This document shows, piece by piece, positions 31,359 to 40,232 of a stretch of DNA of 64,000 bases. The notes below the pieces were generated by a model, which ran no database searches, had not been told where the DNA came from, and was given only the letters and a program-made list of their open reading frames with translations. Location of the stretch: assembly GCA_937991645.1 (NCBI GenBank), contig CALKPL010000050.1, forward strand, positions 1 to 64,000, in the 5' to 3' direction. Source of the DNA: UMGS1783 sp900555065 (GTDB lineage Bacteria; Bacillota; Clostridia; Oscillospirales; UMGS1783). Position numbers and translations under genes: made by a program. The stretch's first letter is position 1. The number at the start of each line of letters is the position of its first letter.

Positions 31359-31925
31359 ATGGCAAGGAAGATCCTGTTTGACAGGCAAAGCGTCTGCATA
31401 CAACCTCTGCGCGCGCTGATAGAGTCGCAGACGCACCGGACGCTCGTCGCCTGGGCGCTGGACTGCGCCGCGTTGTACGTCGATTTTTTCGAAGCGCGCC
31501 GTCCGGCCGATTCCCGGCCGCGCCAGGCGCTTGCGCGCGCCGGCGCCTGGGCCCGCGGCGAAATCAAAATGCCCGAAGCGAAAAAGGCGATTCTCGCCGC
31601 GCACGCGGCCGGGGCGCAGGCGGAGGATCCGGCGGCCGAGGCCGCTGCCCGCGCCGTTGCACAGGCCGCGAGCACTGTGCATGTGGAGACGCACGCGCTG
31701 GGCCTTGCCTTTTACGGCCTGACTGCGCTCGTGCTGGAAGCGGGGCCGCAGGCGGCTCAAACAGCGGTTGAAATGGAGCTGGATCGTCTGTACGGCAGGC
31801 TTTTGTACTGGCGGGACAATATCGACGCGGATCCCCGCCCATGGGCCGCGTTTTTGCTGCGCGACGCGCCGAATAAGGAGCGCCTTCTGCATGAAAAACA
31901 GCGCGCCGGAACAACGCGGCCATAG
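31359..31925 (+). CDS. Putative immunity protein (Imm-5-like, Ala-rich helical)
   Basis: A 188-residue alpha-helical, alanine-rich protein. The blocks TLVAWALDCAALYVDFFEARRP, PRQALARAGAWARGE, KKAILAAHAAG and STVHVETHALGLAFYGLTAL match a family annotated as putative immunity protein (Imm-5-like), in which WALDCA, the DxRPR-like region and AAHAA are conserved. I recognise the family by pattern only. It starts at ATG 31359, six bases after the YnbB-like gene. No toxin gene is visible beside it, so an immunity role here is unproven. Confidence 0.65.
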   Translation: MARKILFDRQSVCIQPLRALIESQTHRTLVAWALDCAALYVDFFEARRPADSRPRQALARAGAWARGEIKMPEAKKAILAAHAAGAQAEDPAAEAAARAVAQAASTVHVETHALGLAFYGLTALVLEAGPQAAQTAVEMELDRLYGRLLYWRDNIDADPRPWAAFLLRDAPNKERLLHEKQRAGTTRP

Positions 31926-32114
31926 AGAATCATGCGCGGCAGGCGGAAACTTGTCTGGAGTAACGCATATAGAGAAAGCATGAAATAATTTCCCCCGTAT
32001 CGGCGGATAAAAATTGGCGGCTCAGTACATTGCAATGCCGCCCATTGCAATAAAAGTCGCGCGGCGCCCGCACGTTCAAGCGATCACGACCGGGTTGTCC
32101 TGCGATAAACGGTG

Positions 32115-32166
32115 GCAAAGGCCGGGGCGTTTTTTACGCCCCGGCCTTTGCATATCTGTTTTTTCA
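32115..32166 (+). terminator. Strong terminator after the murD-to-immunity gene run
   Basis: GCAAAGGCCGGGGCGT (32115-32130) pairs over 16 bp with ACGCCCCGGCCTTTGC (32136-32151), followed by a T run at 32159-32166. The 190 bp between 31925 and this hairpin hold no gene. Confidence 0.85.
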
Positions 32167-32210
32167 TTCATTCCATGAAATTGTTTTTACGCGGCAAATC
32201 CATGCCGCCG

Positions 32211-32239
32211 GTATAATTTTCAGGCTTCCATTCATACTA
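32211..32239 (+). promoter_or_regulatory. Sigma-G-like promoter of the spoVA operon
   Basis: GTATA (32211-32215), a 17-bp spacer and CATACTA (32233-32239) fit the forespore sigma-G pattern GnATr / CATnnTA. spoVA genes are known sigma-G targets, and the site is about 32 bp before spoVAC. Confidence 0.6.
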
Positions 32240-32270
32240 ATAGAGAAAATTTTTAGTCAGGTGAAAAACT

Positions 32271-32720
32271 ATGAGTATGGATAAAAAGAACTACCAGCAG
32301 ATCGTAAAGCAGAAGACGCCGCCGTCCAAATCGCTTACGAACTGTTTGAAGGCCTTCGTTGTAGGCGGCCTGATCTGCGTGGTCGGCCAGTTCATATCAA
32401 ACGGGCTGAAGTCGGCCGCGCTCAGTGAGGAAGCGGTTAAGGGCCTGACCTCCGCGTCCATGATTTTTCTCGGCTCCTTTTTCACGGCCATCGGCGTTTA
32501 CGATAAACTGGCCAAGCATGCGGGCGCGGGCACGCTTGTGCCCATCACAGGTTTTGCAAACTCCATCGTTTCGCCGGCCATGGAATTCAAGTCGGAGGGC
32601 CTGGTCCTGGGCGTCGGCGCAAAGATGTTCGTCATCGCCGGTCCGGTGCTCGTGTACGGTATCACGGCTTCGGTTCTGTACGGCGTGATCTACTACTTGA
32701 TCAAGGTTTTGGGGGGTTGA
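32271..32720 (+). CDS. spoVAC: Stage V sporulation protein AC
   Basis: A 149-residue membrane protein with about four helices, part of the SpoVA channel that moves dipicolinic acid into the forespore during sporulation and out during germination. SpoVAC acts as a mechanosensitive element in Bacillus. Recognisable blocks are FVVGGLICVVGQFI, GVYDKLAKHAGAGTLVPITGF and a SPAMEFKSEGLVLGVGAKMF region. ATG 32271 lies in the first gene of a compact spoVAC-spoVAD-spoVAE operon (gaps of 4 and 12 bp), the minimal set usual in Clostridia. Confidence 0.95.
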   Translation: MSMDKKNYQQIVKQKTPPSKSLTNCLKAFVVGGLICVVGQFISNGLKSAALSEEAVKGLTSASMIFLGSFFTAIGVYDKLAKHAGAGTLVPITGFANSIVSPAMEFKSEGLVLGVGAKMFVIAGPVLVYGITASVLYGVIYYLIKVLGG

Positions 32721-32724
32721 GTCA

Positions 32725-33741
32725 ATGAGCAGAATCGGAGCGCATACCGTCCTTCTCGAAAACCGCCCTTATATCCTCGCCTCGGCCGCGCTCGGCGGCT
32801 GCAAGGAGACGGAAGGTCCGCTCGGCGGCTGTTTTGACATTCAGCTCGACGACGACAAGTTCGGCGAGTCGTCCTGGGAGAAGGCCGAGAGCAAAATGCA
32901 GAAGGAAACCATCCACAAGCTGCTGCAGAAGGCGCAGCTCGCCCCGTCGGACGTACAGTATATCTTCGCGGGCGACCTGCTCAACCAGTGCATCAGCTCC
33001 AGCTTTGGCCTGCGCGATTTCGGCATCCCGTTTTTCGGGCTGTACGGCGCCTGTTCCACCATGGCGGAAGGCCTGTCTCTGGCAAGCATGATAGTAGAGG
33101 GCGGGTTTGCAACCCGCTGTATCGCGCTGACTTCGTCGCATTTCGCGTCGGCGGAACGCCAGTTCCGCTTCCCAATGGAATACGGCGGCCAGCGCACGCC
33201 CAGCGCCCAGTGGACGGTGACCGGCTGCGGCGCTGTAGTCGTCACGTCTGAAAACAGCCCCGGCTGTCCGCGCGTCAATCATATTACGACCGGCGTCATT
33301 GTAGACCTCGGCGTCAAGGACGCGAATAACATGGGCGCGGCCATGGCCCCGGCGGCCTGCGACACATTCAAAAACTTTTTTGAAGACACCGGCACGAAAC
33401 CGGACGAATACGACCTGATCGTGACGGGCGACCTCGGTACAGTCGGCTACGACCTCATGCGCGACCTGGTCGGCCGCGAGGGATATAGCCTTGGCGAGAA
33501 TTACAATGACTGCGGCCGGATGATTTTCGATCTTGAGAATCAGGACGTGCACGCAGGCGGCTCCGGCTGCGGTTGCGCCGCAAGCGTACTGGCCGGGCAT
33601 ATCCTGCCGCAGCTGCAAAAGGGGATTTTGAAAAACGTACTGTTCGCGGCGACCGGCGCGTTGATGAGCACGACCAGTTCCCAGCAGGGAGAGAGCATTC
33701 CCGGCATTTGCCACCTTGTGCATTTGACGGCCGACGCGTAA
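32725..33741 (+). CDS. spoVAD: Stage V sporulation protein AD
   Basis: A 338-residue soluble protein with a thiolase-like fold that binds dipicolinic acid for the SpoVA channel. Blocks FGLYGACSTMAEGLSLASMI (the thiolase-type Cys region), AERQFRFPMEYGGQRTP, AQWTVTGCGAVV, DLGVKDANNMGAAMAPAA and DVHAGGSGCGCAASV are typical of SpoVAD. Length is normal. It starts 4 bp after spoVAC and is presumably translated with it. Confidence 0.95.
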   Translation: MSRIGAHTVLLENRPYILASAALGGCKETEGPLGGCFDIQLDDDKFGESSWEKAESKMQKETIHKLLQKAQLAPSDVQYIFAGDLLNQCISSSFGLRDFGIPFFGLYGACSTMAEGLSLASMIVEGGFATRCIALTSSHFASAERQFRFPMEYGGQRTPSAQWTVTGCGAVVVTSENSPGCPRVNHITTGVIVDLGVKDANNMGAAMAPAACDTFKNFFEDTGTKPDEYDLIVTGDLGTVGYDLMRDLVGREGYSLGENYNDCGRMIFDLENQDVHAGGSGCGCAASVLAGHILPQLQKGILKNVLFAATGALMSTTSSQQGESIPGICHLVHLTADA

Positions 33742-33753
33742 GGAGGACACTGT

Positions 33754-34107
33754 ATGGACTATATATACGCATTTATCACCGGCGGCGTATTGTGCGTGAT
33801 CGCACAGCTGCTGATCGACTATACCAAACTGACCCCGGCCCGTATCCTCGTAGCCTACGTCACATCGGGCGTTATCCTGACCGCTATCGGCGTATACGAC
33901 AAAATCGTCGAGTTCGGCGGGGCGGGCGCGACGGTGCCCCTGACCGGGTTCGGGTACAGCCTGGCCACCGGCGTAAAAACTGCCATCGACGAAGTGGGCG
34001 CGTTCGGCATACTCTCCGGCGGCGTGTCCGCCGCCGCAGCCGGGATCGCCGCCGTCATTGTATTCGGCTATATCTTCGCCCTGATCTTCAAGCCGGGCGC
34101 AAAATAA
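33754..34107 (+). CDS. spoVAE: Stage V sporulation protein AE (SpoVAEb type)
   Basis: A 117-residue hydrophobic protein with about four helices, homologous to SpoVAC (GVYDKIVEFGGAGATVPLTGFG echoes the SpoVAC block), and part of the dipicolinate channel. AAGGAGG lies upstream of ATG 33754. Last gene of the operon, followed by a strong terminator. The neighbours spoVAA/spoVAB of Bacillus are absent, as is usual in Clostridia. Confidence 0.93.
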   Translation: MDYIYAFITGGVLCVIAQLLIDYTKLTPARILVAYVTSGVILTAIGVYDKIVEFGGAGATVPLTGFGYSLATGVKTAIDEVGAFGILSGGVSAAAAGIAAVIVFGYIFALIFKPGAK

Positions 34108-34155
34108 TTTGTAAGTATTTCATGAACTTGGCGAAAAACACCCGCTTTACGATTG

Positions 34156-34199
34156 AAGCCTTCGGGAAAAAATGGTATACTTTTCCCGAAGGCTTTTTC
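34156..34199 (+). terminator. Terminator of the spoVA operon
   Basis: AAGCCTTCGGGAAAA (34156-34170) pairs with TTTTCCCGAAGGCTT (34181-34195) and runs into TTTT. It ends about 20 bp before the thioesterase start. Confidence 0.85.
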
Positions 34200-34221
34200 T
34201 ATGCAGAAAGGAAGAACAGAA

Positions 34222-34617
34222 ATGCTTGAAATCGGTTTGCAACTGACGCTCACGGAAACGGTGACGGAGCAAAATACCGCGGCGGCCCTTGGCAGCGGCG
34301 GGCTCGACGTGTACGCAACGCCCGCCATGGCGCTGCTGATGGAAAAAACCTGCTACCTCTGCGCGCAGGGCGCGCTGGAGGCGGGACGCACCACAGTCGG
34401 CACGGCGCTGGATATTCAGCATCTGAGCGCGACGCCGGTTTCCATGCAAGTCGTCTGCACCGGCACGCTGATCGGCGTTGAGGACCGGGCGCTGACGTTT
34501 GAAGTAACGTGCTCCGACGCCGCGGGCGTGATCGGCAAAGGCGTGCACCGCCGCTTTATTGTGGACGGCGCCAGGTTCGCGGCAAAGGCGCAGTCAAAGG
34601 CGCAAAAGCAGGCATAG
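34222..34617 (+). CDS. Hot-dog thioesterase (FlK-like)
   Basis: A 131-residue hot-dog-fold protein of the group related to fluoroacetyl-CoA thioesterase FlK. The block VTEQNTAAALGSGGLDVYAT and the active-site helix PAMALLMEKTCYLCAQ (Glu in MEKT), then GTALDIQHLSATPVSMQV with the catalytic His, match the family. Most clostridial members are of unknown acyl-CoA specificity. ATG 34222 has AAGGA upstream; the frame opens earlier inside the spoVA terminator and I do not accept that extension. Confidence 0.82.
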   Translation: MLEIGLQLTLTETVTEQNTAAALGSGGLDVYATPAMALLMEKTCYLCAQGALEAGRTTVGTALDIQHLSATPVSMQVVCTGTLIGVEDRALTFEVTCSDAAGVIGKGVHRRFIVDGARFAAKAQSKAQKQA

Positions 34618-34661
34618 CCGCCGTTCAAAAAAATTTGTAAACGACCGCATAAAAATCTCAC

Positions 34662-34690
34662 TGGAAAATATTCTTTTTATATGATATAAT
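34662..34690 (+). promoter_or_regulatory. Promoter of uppP
   Basis: TGGAAA (34662-34667), a 17-bp spacer and TATAAT (34685-34690). The -35 box is weak. Confidence 0.45.
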
Positions 34691-34761
34691 TCTTTTATTA
34701 TCGTAATTGCGGCCGCTGGCTGGCGGAGCCGACATCACGATTTCATACGGAGGCTGTCTCT

Positions 34762-35595
34762 ATGAATTATCTGGAAGCGATCCTTCTCGGGCTAGTGCAG
34801 GGGCTGAGCGAATTTCTGCCCATTTCCAGCTCCGGCCATCTCGTTATTTTTCAGCAGCTGTTCGGGCTTTCCGATGATATCGCGGCCAATATGCTGTTCG
34901 ACGTGCTCGTGCACATCGGCACGCTTGTCGCAGTGTTTGTCGCGTTCCGGCATCGTATCTGGCGATTGATCAAGGCCGTCGGCGGGATCGTGGCCGACCT
35001 GTGCCGTGGCCGCTTCTCGTTCCGGAAGGCGGATGAGGACAAACGCATGGTTATCCTCGTGCTCGTCGCCACTGCGGTGCTGGTGCCCTTTATTCCGTTT
35101 CGCGGCTACCTGGAAATCCTCTTTTCGTCCATGCTGACAGTGGGCATAGCCCTGCTGTTTACGGCGCTTCTGTTGAGCTTTGCCGACCGTGTCAAAAAGG
35201 GGAATAAGACCATGAAGGATATGAAGGTGCGCGACGCGCTCATCGTCGGCGCGTTCCAGGGCGTGGCGCTCACGCCGGGCATCTCCCGTTCGGGTTCGAC
35301 CATTACCTCCGGCCTGTTGTGCGGCCTGACCCGTTCCAGCGCGGTGGAGTTCTCCTTCATCCTCTCCATCCCCGCCATTCTGGGCAGCGCGGTGCTGCAT
35401 TTGTCCGATGCGGCGCACATGCTCTCTGAGGTCAGCCTCGGCCCGTATATCGTGGGCATGGCGGTCGCCGCGGTCGCAGGCTTTGCCGCGATCAAGCTGA
35501 TCCAGTACCTTGTGAAAAAAGAGAAGTTCGGCATGTTCGCCTATTATTGCGCGGCGATGGGCCTGTTCGTCATCATTTATTCGCTCGTAAAATAA
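34762..35595 (+). CDS. uppP: Undecaprenyl-diphosphatase
   Basis: A 277-residue integral membrane enzyme that recycles undecaprenyl pyrophosphate to the monophosphate carrier for peptidoglycan and polysaccharide synthesis. Both active-site motifs are seen: GLVQGLSEFLPISSSGHL at the N-terminus (EFLPISSSGH) and GAFQGVALTPGISRSGST near residue 165 (PGxSRSG). About eight helices. Extra copies can confer bacitracin resistance. ATG 34762 follows GGAGG. It is followed after 33 bp by ftsK. Confidence 0.95.
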   Translation: MNYLEAILLGLVQGLSEFLPISSSGHLVIFQQLFGLSDDIAANMLFDVLVHIGTLVAVFVAFRHRIWRLIKAVGGIVADLCRGRFSFRKADEDKRMVILVLVATAVLVPFIPFRGYLEILFSSMLTVGIALLFTALLLSFADRVKKGNKTMKDMKVRDALIVGAFQGVALTPGISRSGSTITSGLLCGLTRSSAVEFSFILSIPAILGSAVLHLSDAAHMLSEVSLGPYIVGMAVAAVAGFAAIKLIQYLVKKEKFGMFAYYCAAMGLFVIIYSLVK

Positions 35596-35628
35596 GGCGT
35601 ATCAGTAAAAAAATACGGAAGTGAAACT

Positions 35629-38040
35629 ATGGCGCAAGCAAAGCGTAGCAAACAATCTGGAAAACCTGCCGCGTCGCGGCGGCCGTCGAAAAAAGCCGCG
35701 GCGCAGGAGCGGGTCCCGTCCTATGTCTGGATGCTGGGCCTGGCTTTGCTCGCCGTATTTATCACCCTGTCGCTGCTGACGGACGCGACGGGGATTGTCG
35801 GCCGGTGGCTCGGCGGGTTTTTGAAGGGGATGCTGGGGATCCCCGCTTTCCTGCTGCCCGTACTGCTGCTTGCGGCGGGAATCAGCCTGGCCTTTTCAAA
35901 GAACAAGTCCAATACCCGAATCCGGATCTGGTTCGGCGCCGTCGCGGTGCTGGCCCTGTCCGTGTTTCTGCACATCTTTTCAGAATACGCGAAGGGGTAC
36001 GCTGGCGTGTCCTTTCCCGCCTTCGTCTCCACACTGTACAGGACGGGCGGGGAGCTCACCTCCGGCGGCGTGCTCGGCGGCCTGATCTGCACGCCGCTCA
36101 TCATGCTTCTGGACAAGATAGGCGCCGGGATCGTGGTCGGCTTTATCCTCGCCGTATCGCTCGTATTCTGCCTGGGCAACTTTTTCCTCCGCCTCAAGCG
36201 CGCTCTGTTCCCCTTTACAAAGGAGGAGCTGGGCGACACGATTACGGACACGCTGCCTGCACGCGAGCAGGAACGGCCGAAAAAGAAACGCCGCGAACAG
36301 GCGTCCGCGCCGGAAGCGCCGCCTGTGTTTGCGCGCGCGCCGATCCGGGACATCCCTGTTCCCGAGCCCGCGCCGGCCCCTGCGCCGGACCCGGAACCCG
36401 CGCCCGCGCTGCATGAGGAGCCCGCGTTTTCGGATATCATTCACGCCATCGACAGCGCCGTGCCGGACGAGATACGGCCCGCCGCGCCCGCCAGCGCGCC
36501 TGCGCCTGTGCCCGTGCCCGCGCTGGACGCGGAAGAGATAGGAAAATCGCTCGCGGCCGCCGCGCCTGAGGACGAGTTCGCCAACTATAAACTGCCCGAC
36601 CTGTCCCTGCTTGACGAAGAGAAGCGTCCCGCCCGCGACGGAATCGACGGCGAACTGCGCGCCACCGCAAAAAAACTCATAGACACACTGGCCGCCTTCG
36701 GCGTTTCAGCCAAAGTGGAACACATCAGCCGCGGCCCCTCTGTCACGCGCTATGAGCTCAAACCGGGCGCCGGTGTGAAAATCAGCCGCTTTACCACCCT
36801 TTCCGAGGACATTGCCCTCGCACTCAAAGCCGCGGCGGTGCGTATTGAAGCGCCCATCCCCGGCAAGGGCACGATCGGAATCGAGGTGGCGAACAAGGAT
36901 TCCACTTCTATCGCCCTGCGCCGCATTATCGCTTCGGACGCGTTCCAGACCGGGCAGAGCAAGCTGACCGCCGCGCTCGGGCTCGACATTTCCGGCAACA
37001 CCATCGTCACCGACCTTGCCAAAATGCCCCACCTGCTCATCGCGGGCGCGACCGGCTCGGGTAAGTCCGTGTTTGTCAACGCGCTGATTATGAGCATACT
37101 CTATAAGGCGCGCCCTGACGAGGTCAAGATGGTGATGGTCGACCCAAAGCGCATAGAGCTTGACGTATACAACGGCATTCCGCACCTGATCAGCCCCGTC
37201 GTGACCGACCCGAAAAAGGCGGCGGGCGCGCTCAAGTGGGCGGTCGGCGAGATGATGAACCGCTACAAGCTCTTTTCGGAAAGTTCTTCGCGCAACATAC
37301 AGTCCTACAATGAATACGCCGCCGAAAACGGCGAAAAATACTTACCGAGCATCGTCATTATCATTGACGAACTGGCAGACATCATGATGTGCGCGCCGCA
37401 CGAGGTGGAGGACTCCATCTGCCGTCTCGCCCAGATGGCGCGCGCCGCGGGCATCTACCTTGTCATTGCGACGCAGCGTCCGTCGACGGACGTCATCACC
37501 GGCATCATCAAGGCGAACATCCCCTCGCGCGTCGCCTTCGCCGTTGCAAGCCAGATCGACTCGCGCATTATCCTGGATATGTCGGGCGCGGAAAAACTGC
37601 TCGGCCGCGGCGATATGCTGTTTCTACCCATCGGCCGCACCAAACCGCTGCGCGTGCAGGGCTGTTTCGTCAGCGACGGCGAAATCCGCCGCGTAGTCGA
37701 GTCCATTAAGGAGATGTCGTCGAGCAACTATGACGAGAGCGTCATAGAAGAAATTGAACGCAACGCCAGCGAGACGCAGTCGCCCGGCGAGGGCGGGGAC
37801 AGCGGCGACCAGGAGTACGACGCAATGTTCCCCGACGCGGTCGAAGCGGTGGTGGACGCGGGCCTCGCGTCGGTGTCTCTGCTCCAGCGCAGGCTGAAGC
37901 TCGGGTATTCGCGCGCCGCGCGGATTGTGGATGAAATGGAGAGCCGCGGCATCGTCGGCCCCTACGAGGGCAGCAAGCCGCGCAAGGTGCTCATTACGCG
38001 CCAGCAGTGGCAGGAAATGTCATTGAATATGCAGAAGTAG
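35629..38040 (+). CDS. ftsK: DNA translocase FtsK/SpoIIIE
   Basis: An 803-residue DNA pump. Four N-terminal helices (about 25-200) anchor it at the septum; a Pro/Ala-rich linker (about 200-330) follows; the motor has alpha, beta and gamma parts, with Walker A AGATGSGKSVFVNALI (near 472), Walker B VIIIDELADIMM and the C-terminal winged-helix gamma domain (VSLLQRRLKLGYSRAARIVDEMESRGIVG). It clears chromosomes from the division septum and, in this spore-former, should move the chromosome into the forespore. SpoIIIE and FtsK cannot be told apart from this sequence alone. Confidence 0.93.
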   Translation: MAQAKRSKQSGKPAASRRPSKKAAAQERVPSYVWMLGLALLAVFITLSLLTDATGIVGRWLGGFLKGMLGIPAFLLPVLLLAAGISLAFSKNKSNTRIRIWFGAVAVLALSVFLHIFSEYAKGYAGVSFPAFVSTLYRTGGELTSGGVLGGLICTPLIMLLDKIGAGIVVGFILAVSLVFCLGNFFLRLKRALFPFTKEELGDTITDTLPAREQERPKKKRREQASAPEAPPVFARAPIRDIPVPEPAPAPAPDPEPAPALHEEPAFSDIIHAIDSAVPDEIRPAAPASAPAPVPVPALDAEEIGKSLAAAAPEDEFANYKLPDLSLLDEEKRPARDGIDGELRATAKKLIDTLAAFGVSAKVEHISRGPSVTRYELKPGAGVKISRFTTLSEDIALALKAAAVRIEAPIPGKGTIGIEVANKDSTSIALRRIIASDAFQTGQSKLTAALGLDISGNTIVTDLAKMPHLLIAGATGSGKSVFVNALIMSILYKARPDEVKMVMVDPKRIELDVYNGIPHLISPVVTDPKKAAGALKWAVGEMMNRYKLFSESSSRNIQSYNEYAAENGEKYLPSIVIIIDELADIMMCAPHEVEDSICRLAQMARAAGIYLVIATQRPSTDVITGIIKANIPSRVAFAVASQIDSRIILDMSGAEKLLGRGDMLFLPIGRTKPLRVQGCFVSDGEIRRVVESIKEMSSSNYDESVIEEIERNASETQSPGEGGDSGDQEYDAMFPDAVEAVVDAGLASVSLLQRRLKLGYSRAARIVDEMESRGIVGPYEGSKPRKVLITRQQWQEMSLNMQK

Positions 38041-38099
38041 ACGTTGCCGCGGCAGCCGCGGCGAAAGGAACACGCAAACACGTCGGAAGGAGGATCGAC

Positions 38100-38810
38100 A
38101 TGCGCAAACAAATCCAAATCTACGGTGACTCCGTTATGCGGGGAGTCATACTGGGCGAAGACAACCGCTATTGTTTTTCCAAAGGCGGCAAGATCGACGC
38201 TTTTATGCAGGAGTTCCCTGTGGATATTCAGAACAAATCCAGCTTTGGCTGTACCGTCGTCAAAGGTTGTCAGCTGCTGGAAAAGGGCCTGAAAAAACAG
38301 GAGGCCGCGCCCTGTGACATGATCCTTGTGGAGTACGGCGGAAACGACTGCGATTTTAACTGGGAAGAGGTCGCGGCCGAACCCGAAGCGGAACATCTTC
38401 CCAAAACACCGCTCTCAAAATTTGAGGGACTGATGCGCAGCGCAGTCAAGGCCATCAAGGACAAGGGCATTACGCCGCTTATGATGTCGCTGCCGCCGAT
38501 CGATGCGGAGCGGTATATCGGCTGGATCACCAGGACGGGCCTGTCGAAGCAGAATATCGTCAAGTGGCTTGGCGATGTGCATATGATCTACCGGTTCCAG
38601 GAACTCTATTCCAACACCATCGGCAAGATCGCGCGCGAAACCGGCAGCTTTTTTGTCGACGTACGCTCGTATTTTCTGGATAAACACAACTACAAGCACC
38701 TGTTCTGCGCGGATGGCATCCATCCCAATGTGGACGGCCACGAACTGATCCGCGTCGCATTCGGCGAATTTCTGCGCAGAAACGAAGAACTGCTGGCCTG
38801 CGGCGGTTGA
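38100..38810 (+). CDS. SGNH/GDSL hydrolase
   Basis: A 236-residue esterase-like protein. Block I contains the Ser nucleophile in IYGDSVMRGV, block III GGNDCDFNW, and block V the catalytic Asp/His in CADGIHPNVDGHELI. No signal peptide, so probably intracellular; substrate not deducible (acyl esters of sugars or lipids are typical). AGGAGGATCGAC precedes ATG 38100; the frame also runs upstream over the end of ftsK without a ribosome-binding site. Confidence 0.85.
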   Translation: MRKQIQIYGDSVMRGVILGEDNRYCFSKGGKIDAFMQEFPVDIQNKSSFGCTVVKGCQLLEKGLKKQEAAPCDMILVEYGGNDCDFNWEEVAAEPEAEHLPKTPLSKFEGLMRSAVKAIKDKGITPLMMSLPPIDAERYIGWITRTGLSKQNIVKWLGDVHMIYRFQELYSNTIGKIARETGSFFVDVRSYFLDKHNYKHLFCADGIHPNVDGHELIRVAFGEFLRRNEELLACGG

Positions 38811-38837
38811 TACAAAAACTTTTAGGGGGAGACGATT

Positions 38838-39827
38838 TTGTCTGATAAACAGATCATATTCTCGGGCATCCAGCCCAGTGGCCTGATCACGCTCGGAAAC
38901 TATTTGGGCGCGCTGAAGAACTGGAGCGAATTGCAGGATCAGTACGACTGTTTTTTTTCAGTGGTGGATATGCACGCCATCACGGTGCGGCAGACGCCGG
39001 CCGAACTGCGCCGCCGCTCGCGTGAGACCATGGCGCTGCTCATCGCCTGCGGAATTGATCCGGAGAAAAACGTCATGTTCCTGCAGAGCCAGGTTCCGGC
39101 GCATGCCGAGCTGACCTGGGTGCTTTCGTGCTACACCATGTTCGGCGAGCTGTCGCGTATGACGCAGTTTAAGGACAAGTCGGCCCGCTATTCGGAGAAT
39201 GTCAACGCCGGCCTGTTTACATACCCCGTGCTCATGGCGGCCGATATCCTGCTCTATCAGGCCGATCTGGTTCCGGTCGGGGAGGACCAGAAGCAGCATT
39301 TGGAGCTCACCAGGGATGTTGCGCAGCGTTTTAACGGCGTGTATGGGGACGTGTTCACCGTTCCCGAGCCCTATATCCCGAAAGTCGGCGCGCGGATCAT
39401 GAGCCTGCAGGAGCCGGACAAGAAAATGAGCAAGAGCGACAGCAACCCCAACGGCTATATCGCCGTGCTCGACAGCCCGGACGATATCATGCGCAAGTTC
39501 AAGCGCGCCGTAACGGACAGCGGCAGCGAAGTCCGGCGCGGCCCGGACAAGGCGGGCGTAAACAATCTCATCTCCATTTACGGCGCGGTGACGGGCCGGA
39601 CGGCGGAGCAGACGGAGTCGGAGTTCGCCGGCAGAGGCTATGGCGACTTTAAGCTGGCCGTCGCGGAAGCGGTGGTCGAGCACCTGCGGCCCATCCGTGA
39701 AAAATACGAAGCGCTCATGGCGGACAAGGCGTATCTCGACAAAGTGTTCGAAACCGGCGCAGCCCGCGCCGTACAGGCTTCGCGCAGAACGCTTGAAAAG
39801 GTGTACCGCAAAGTCGGGTTCCGCTGA
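38838..39827 (+). CDS. trpS: Tryptophanyl-tRNA synthetase
   Basis: A 329-residue class I aminoacyl-tRNA synthetase that charges tRNA-Trp. The HIGH-like motif is GIQPSGLITLGNYLGAL and the KMSKS loop is KKMSKSDSN; DRFITFN-like dimer segments are replaced by ELSRMTQFKDK, as usual in Firmicutes. Translation starts at TTG 38838, with AGGGGGAG just upstream. No tRNA-Trp T-box leader is visible before it; it directly follows the SGNH gene by 27 bp. Confidence 0.95.
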   Translation: MSDKQIIFSGIQPSGLITLGNYLGALKNWSELQDQYDCFFSVVDMHAITVRQTPAELRRRSRETMALLIACGIDPEKNVMFLQSQVPAHAELTWVLSCYTMFGELSRMTQFKDKSARYSENVNAGLFTYPVLMAADILLYQADLVPVGEDQKQHLELTRDVAQRFNGVYGDVFTVPEPYIPKVGARIMSLQEPDKKMSKSDSNPNGYIAVLDSPDDIMRKFKRAVTDSGSEVRRGPDKAGVNNLISIYGAVTGRTAEQTESEFAGRGYGDFKLAVAEAVVEHLRPIREKYEALMADKAYLDKVFETGAARAVQASRRTLEKVYRKVGFR

Positions 39828-39890
39828 TTCTCCCTTGCGGTCTCAGGCGCCCGGCGTTTAGGCGTTTAATAGATAATGAGAAATTTTTTT

Positions 39891-39920
39891 GAGGGACGGC
39901 GTACGGCCGTCCCTCTGTAT
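39891..39920 (+). terminator. Probable terminator of trpS
   Basis: GAGGGACGGC (39891-39900) pairs with GCCGTCCCTC (39906-39915). The T content after it is low (TGTATTCT), but the stem is stable. Confidence 0.6.
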
Positions 39921-40232
39921 TCTCTGGAAAACAAAGCGCTAACAAAAAACCTTTGTTAGAAGCGGCAAAGCCCTTCCATATGTCCGTATTTTACGAAAAC
40001 AGCACCCCAAAGAGATCGCCTGGATAAGCATTGTTTTCATGAATACGGCGGCGGACGGATGTCCCGCCGTCTGTTTTGAAAACAACGTCCCGAATAAGGC
40101 GGTGGAATAGGAACCCGCTTGTGAGGCGCGGTATGCGCGTCTCCGGCTTATTTGTGAAAGCAACGCCCCAACGGGCGTTTTTTTGCCGCGGCGGCCGCCG
40201 CAAATACAGCGCGCGGCGCCGCGGTTTTCCGC
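39921..40232. other. Gene-free region with two further hairpins
   Basis: CTAACAAA/TTTGTTAG (39939-39946 and 39952-39959) forms an 8-bp hairpin. ACGCCC/GGGCGT (40163-40168 and 40173-40178) followed by T7 is a clean intrinsic terminator on the plus strand, which implies that a short transcript of unknown nature ends there. The stretch GTTTTCATGAA at about 40030 recurs near 12747. No coding region is convincing. Confidence 0.4.

Noticed and set aside
30162..31892. 576-codon minus-strand open frame opposite the YnbB-like and immunity-like genes
   Set aside because: Arg-rich antisense translation without any recognised domain.
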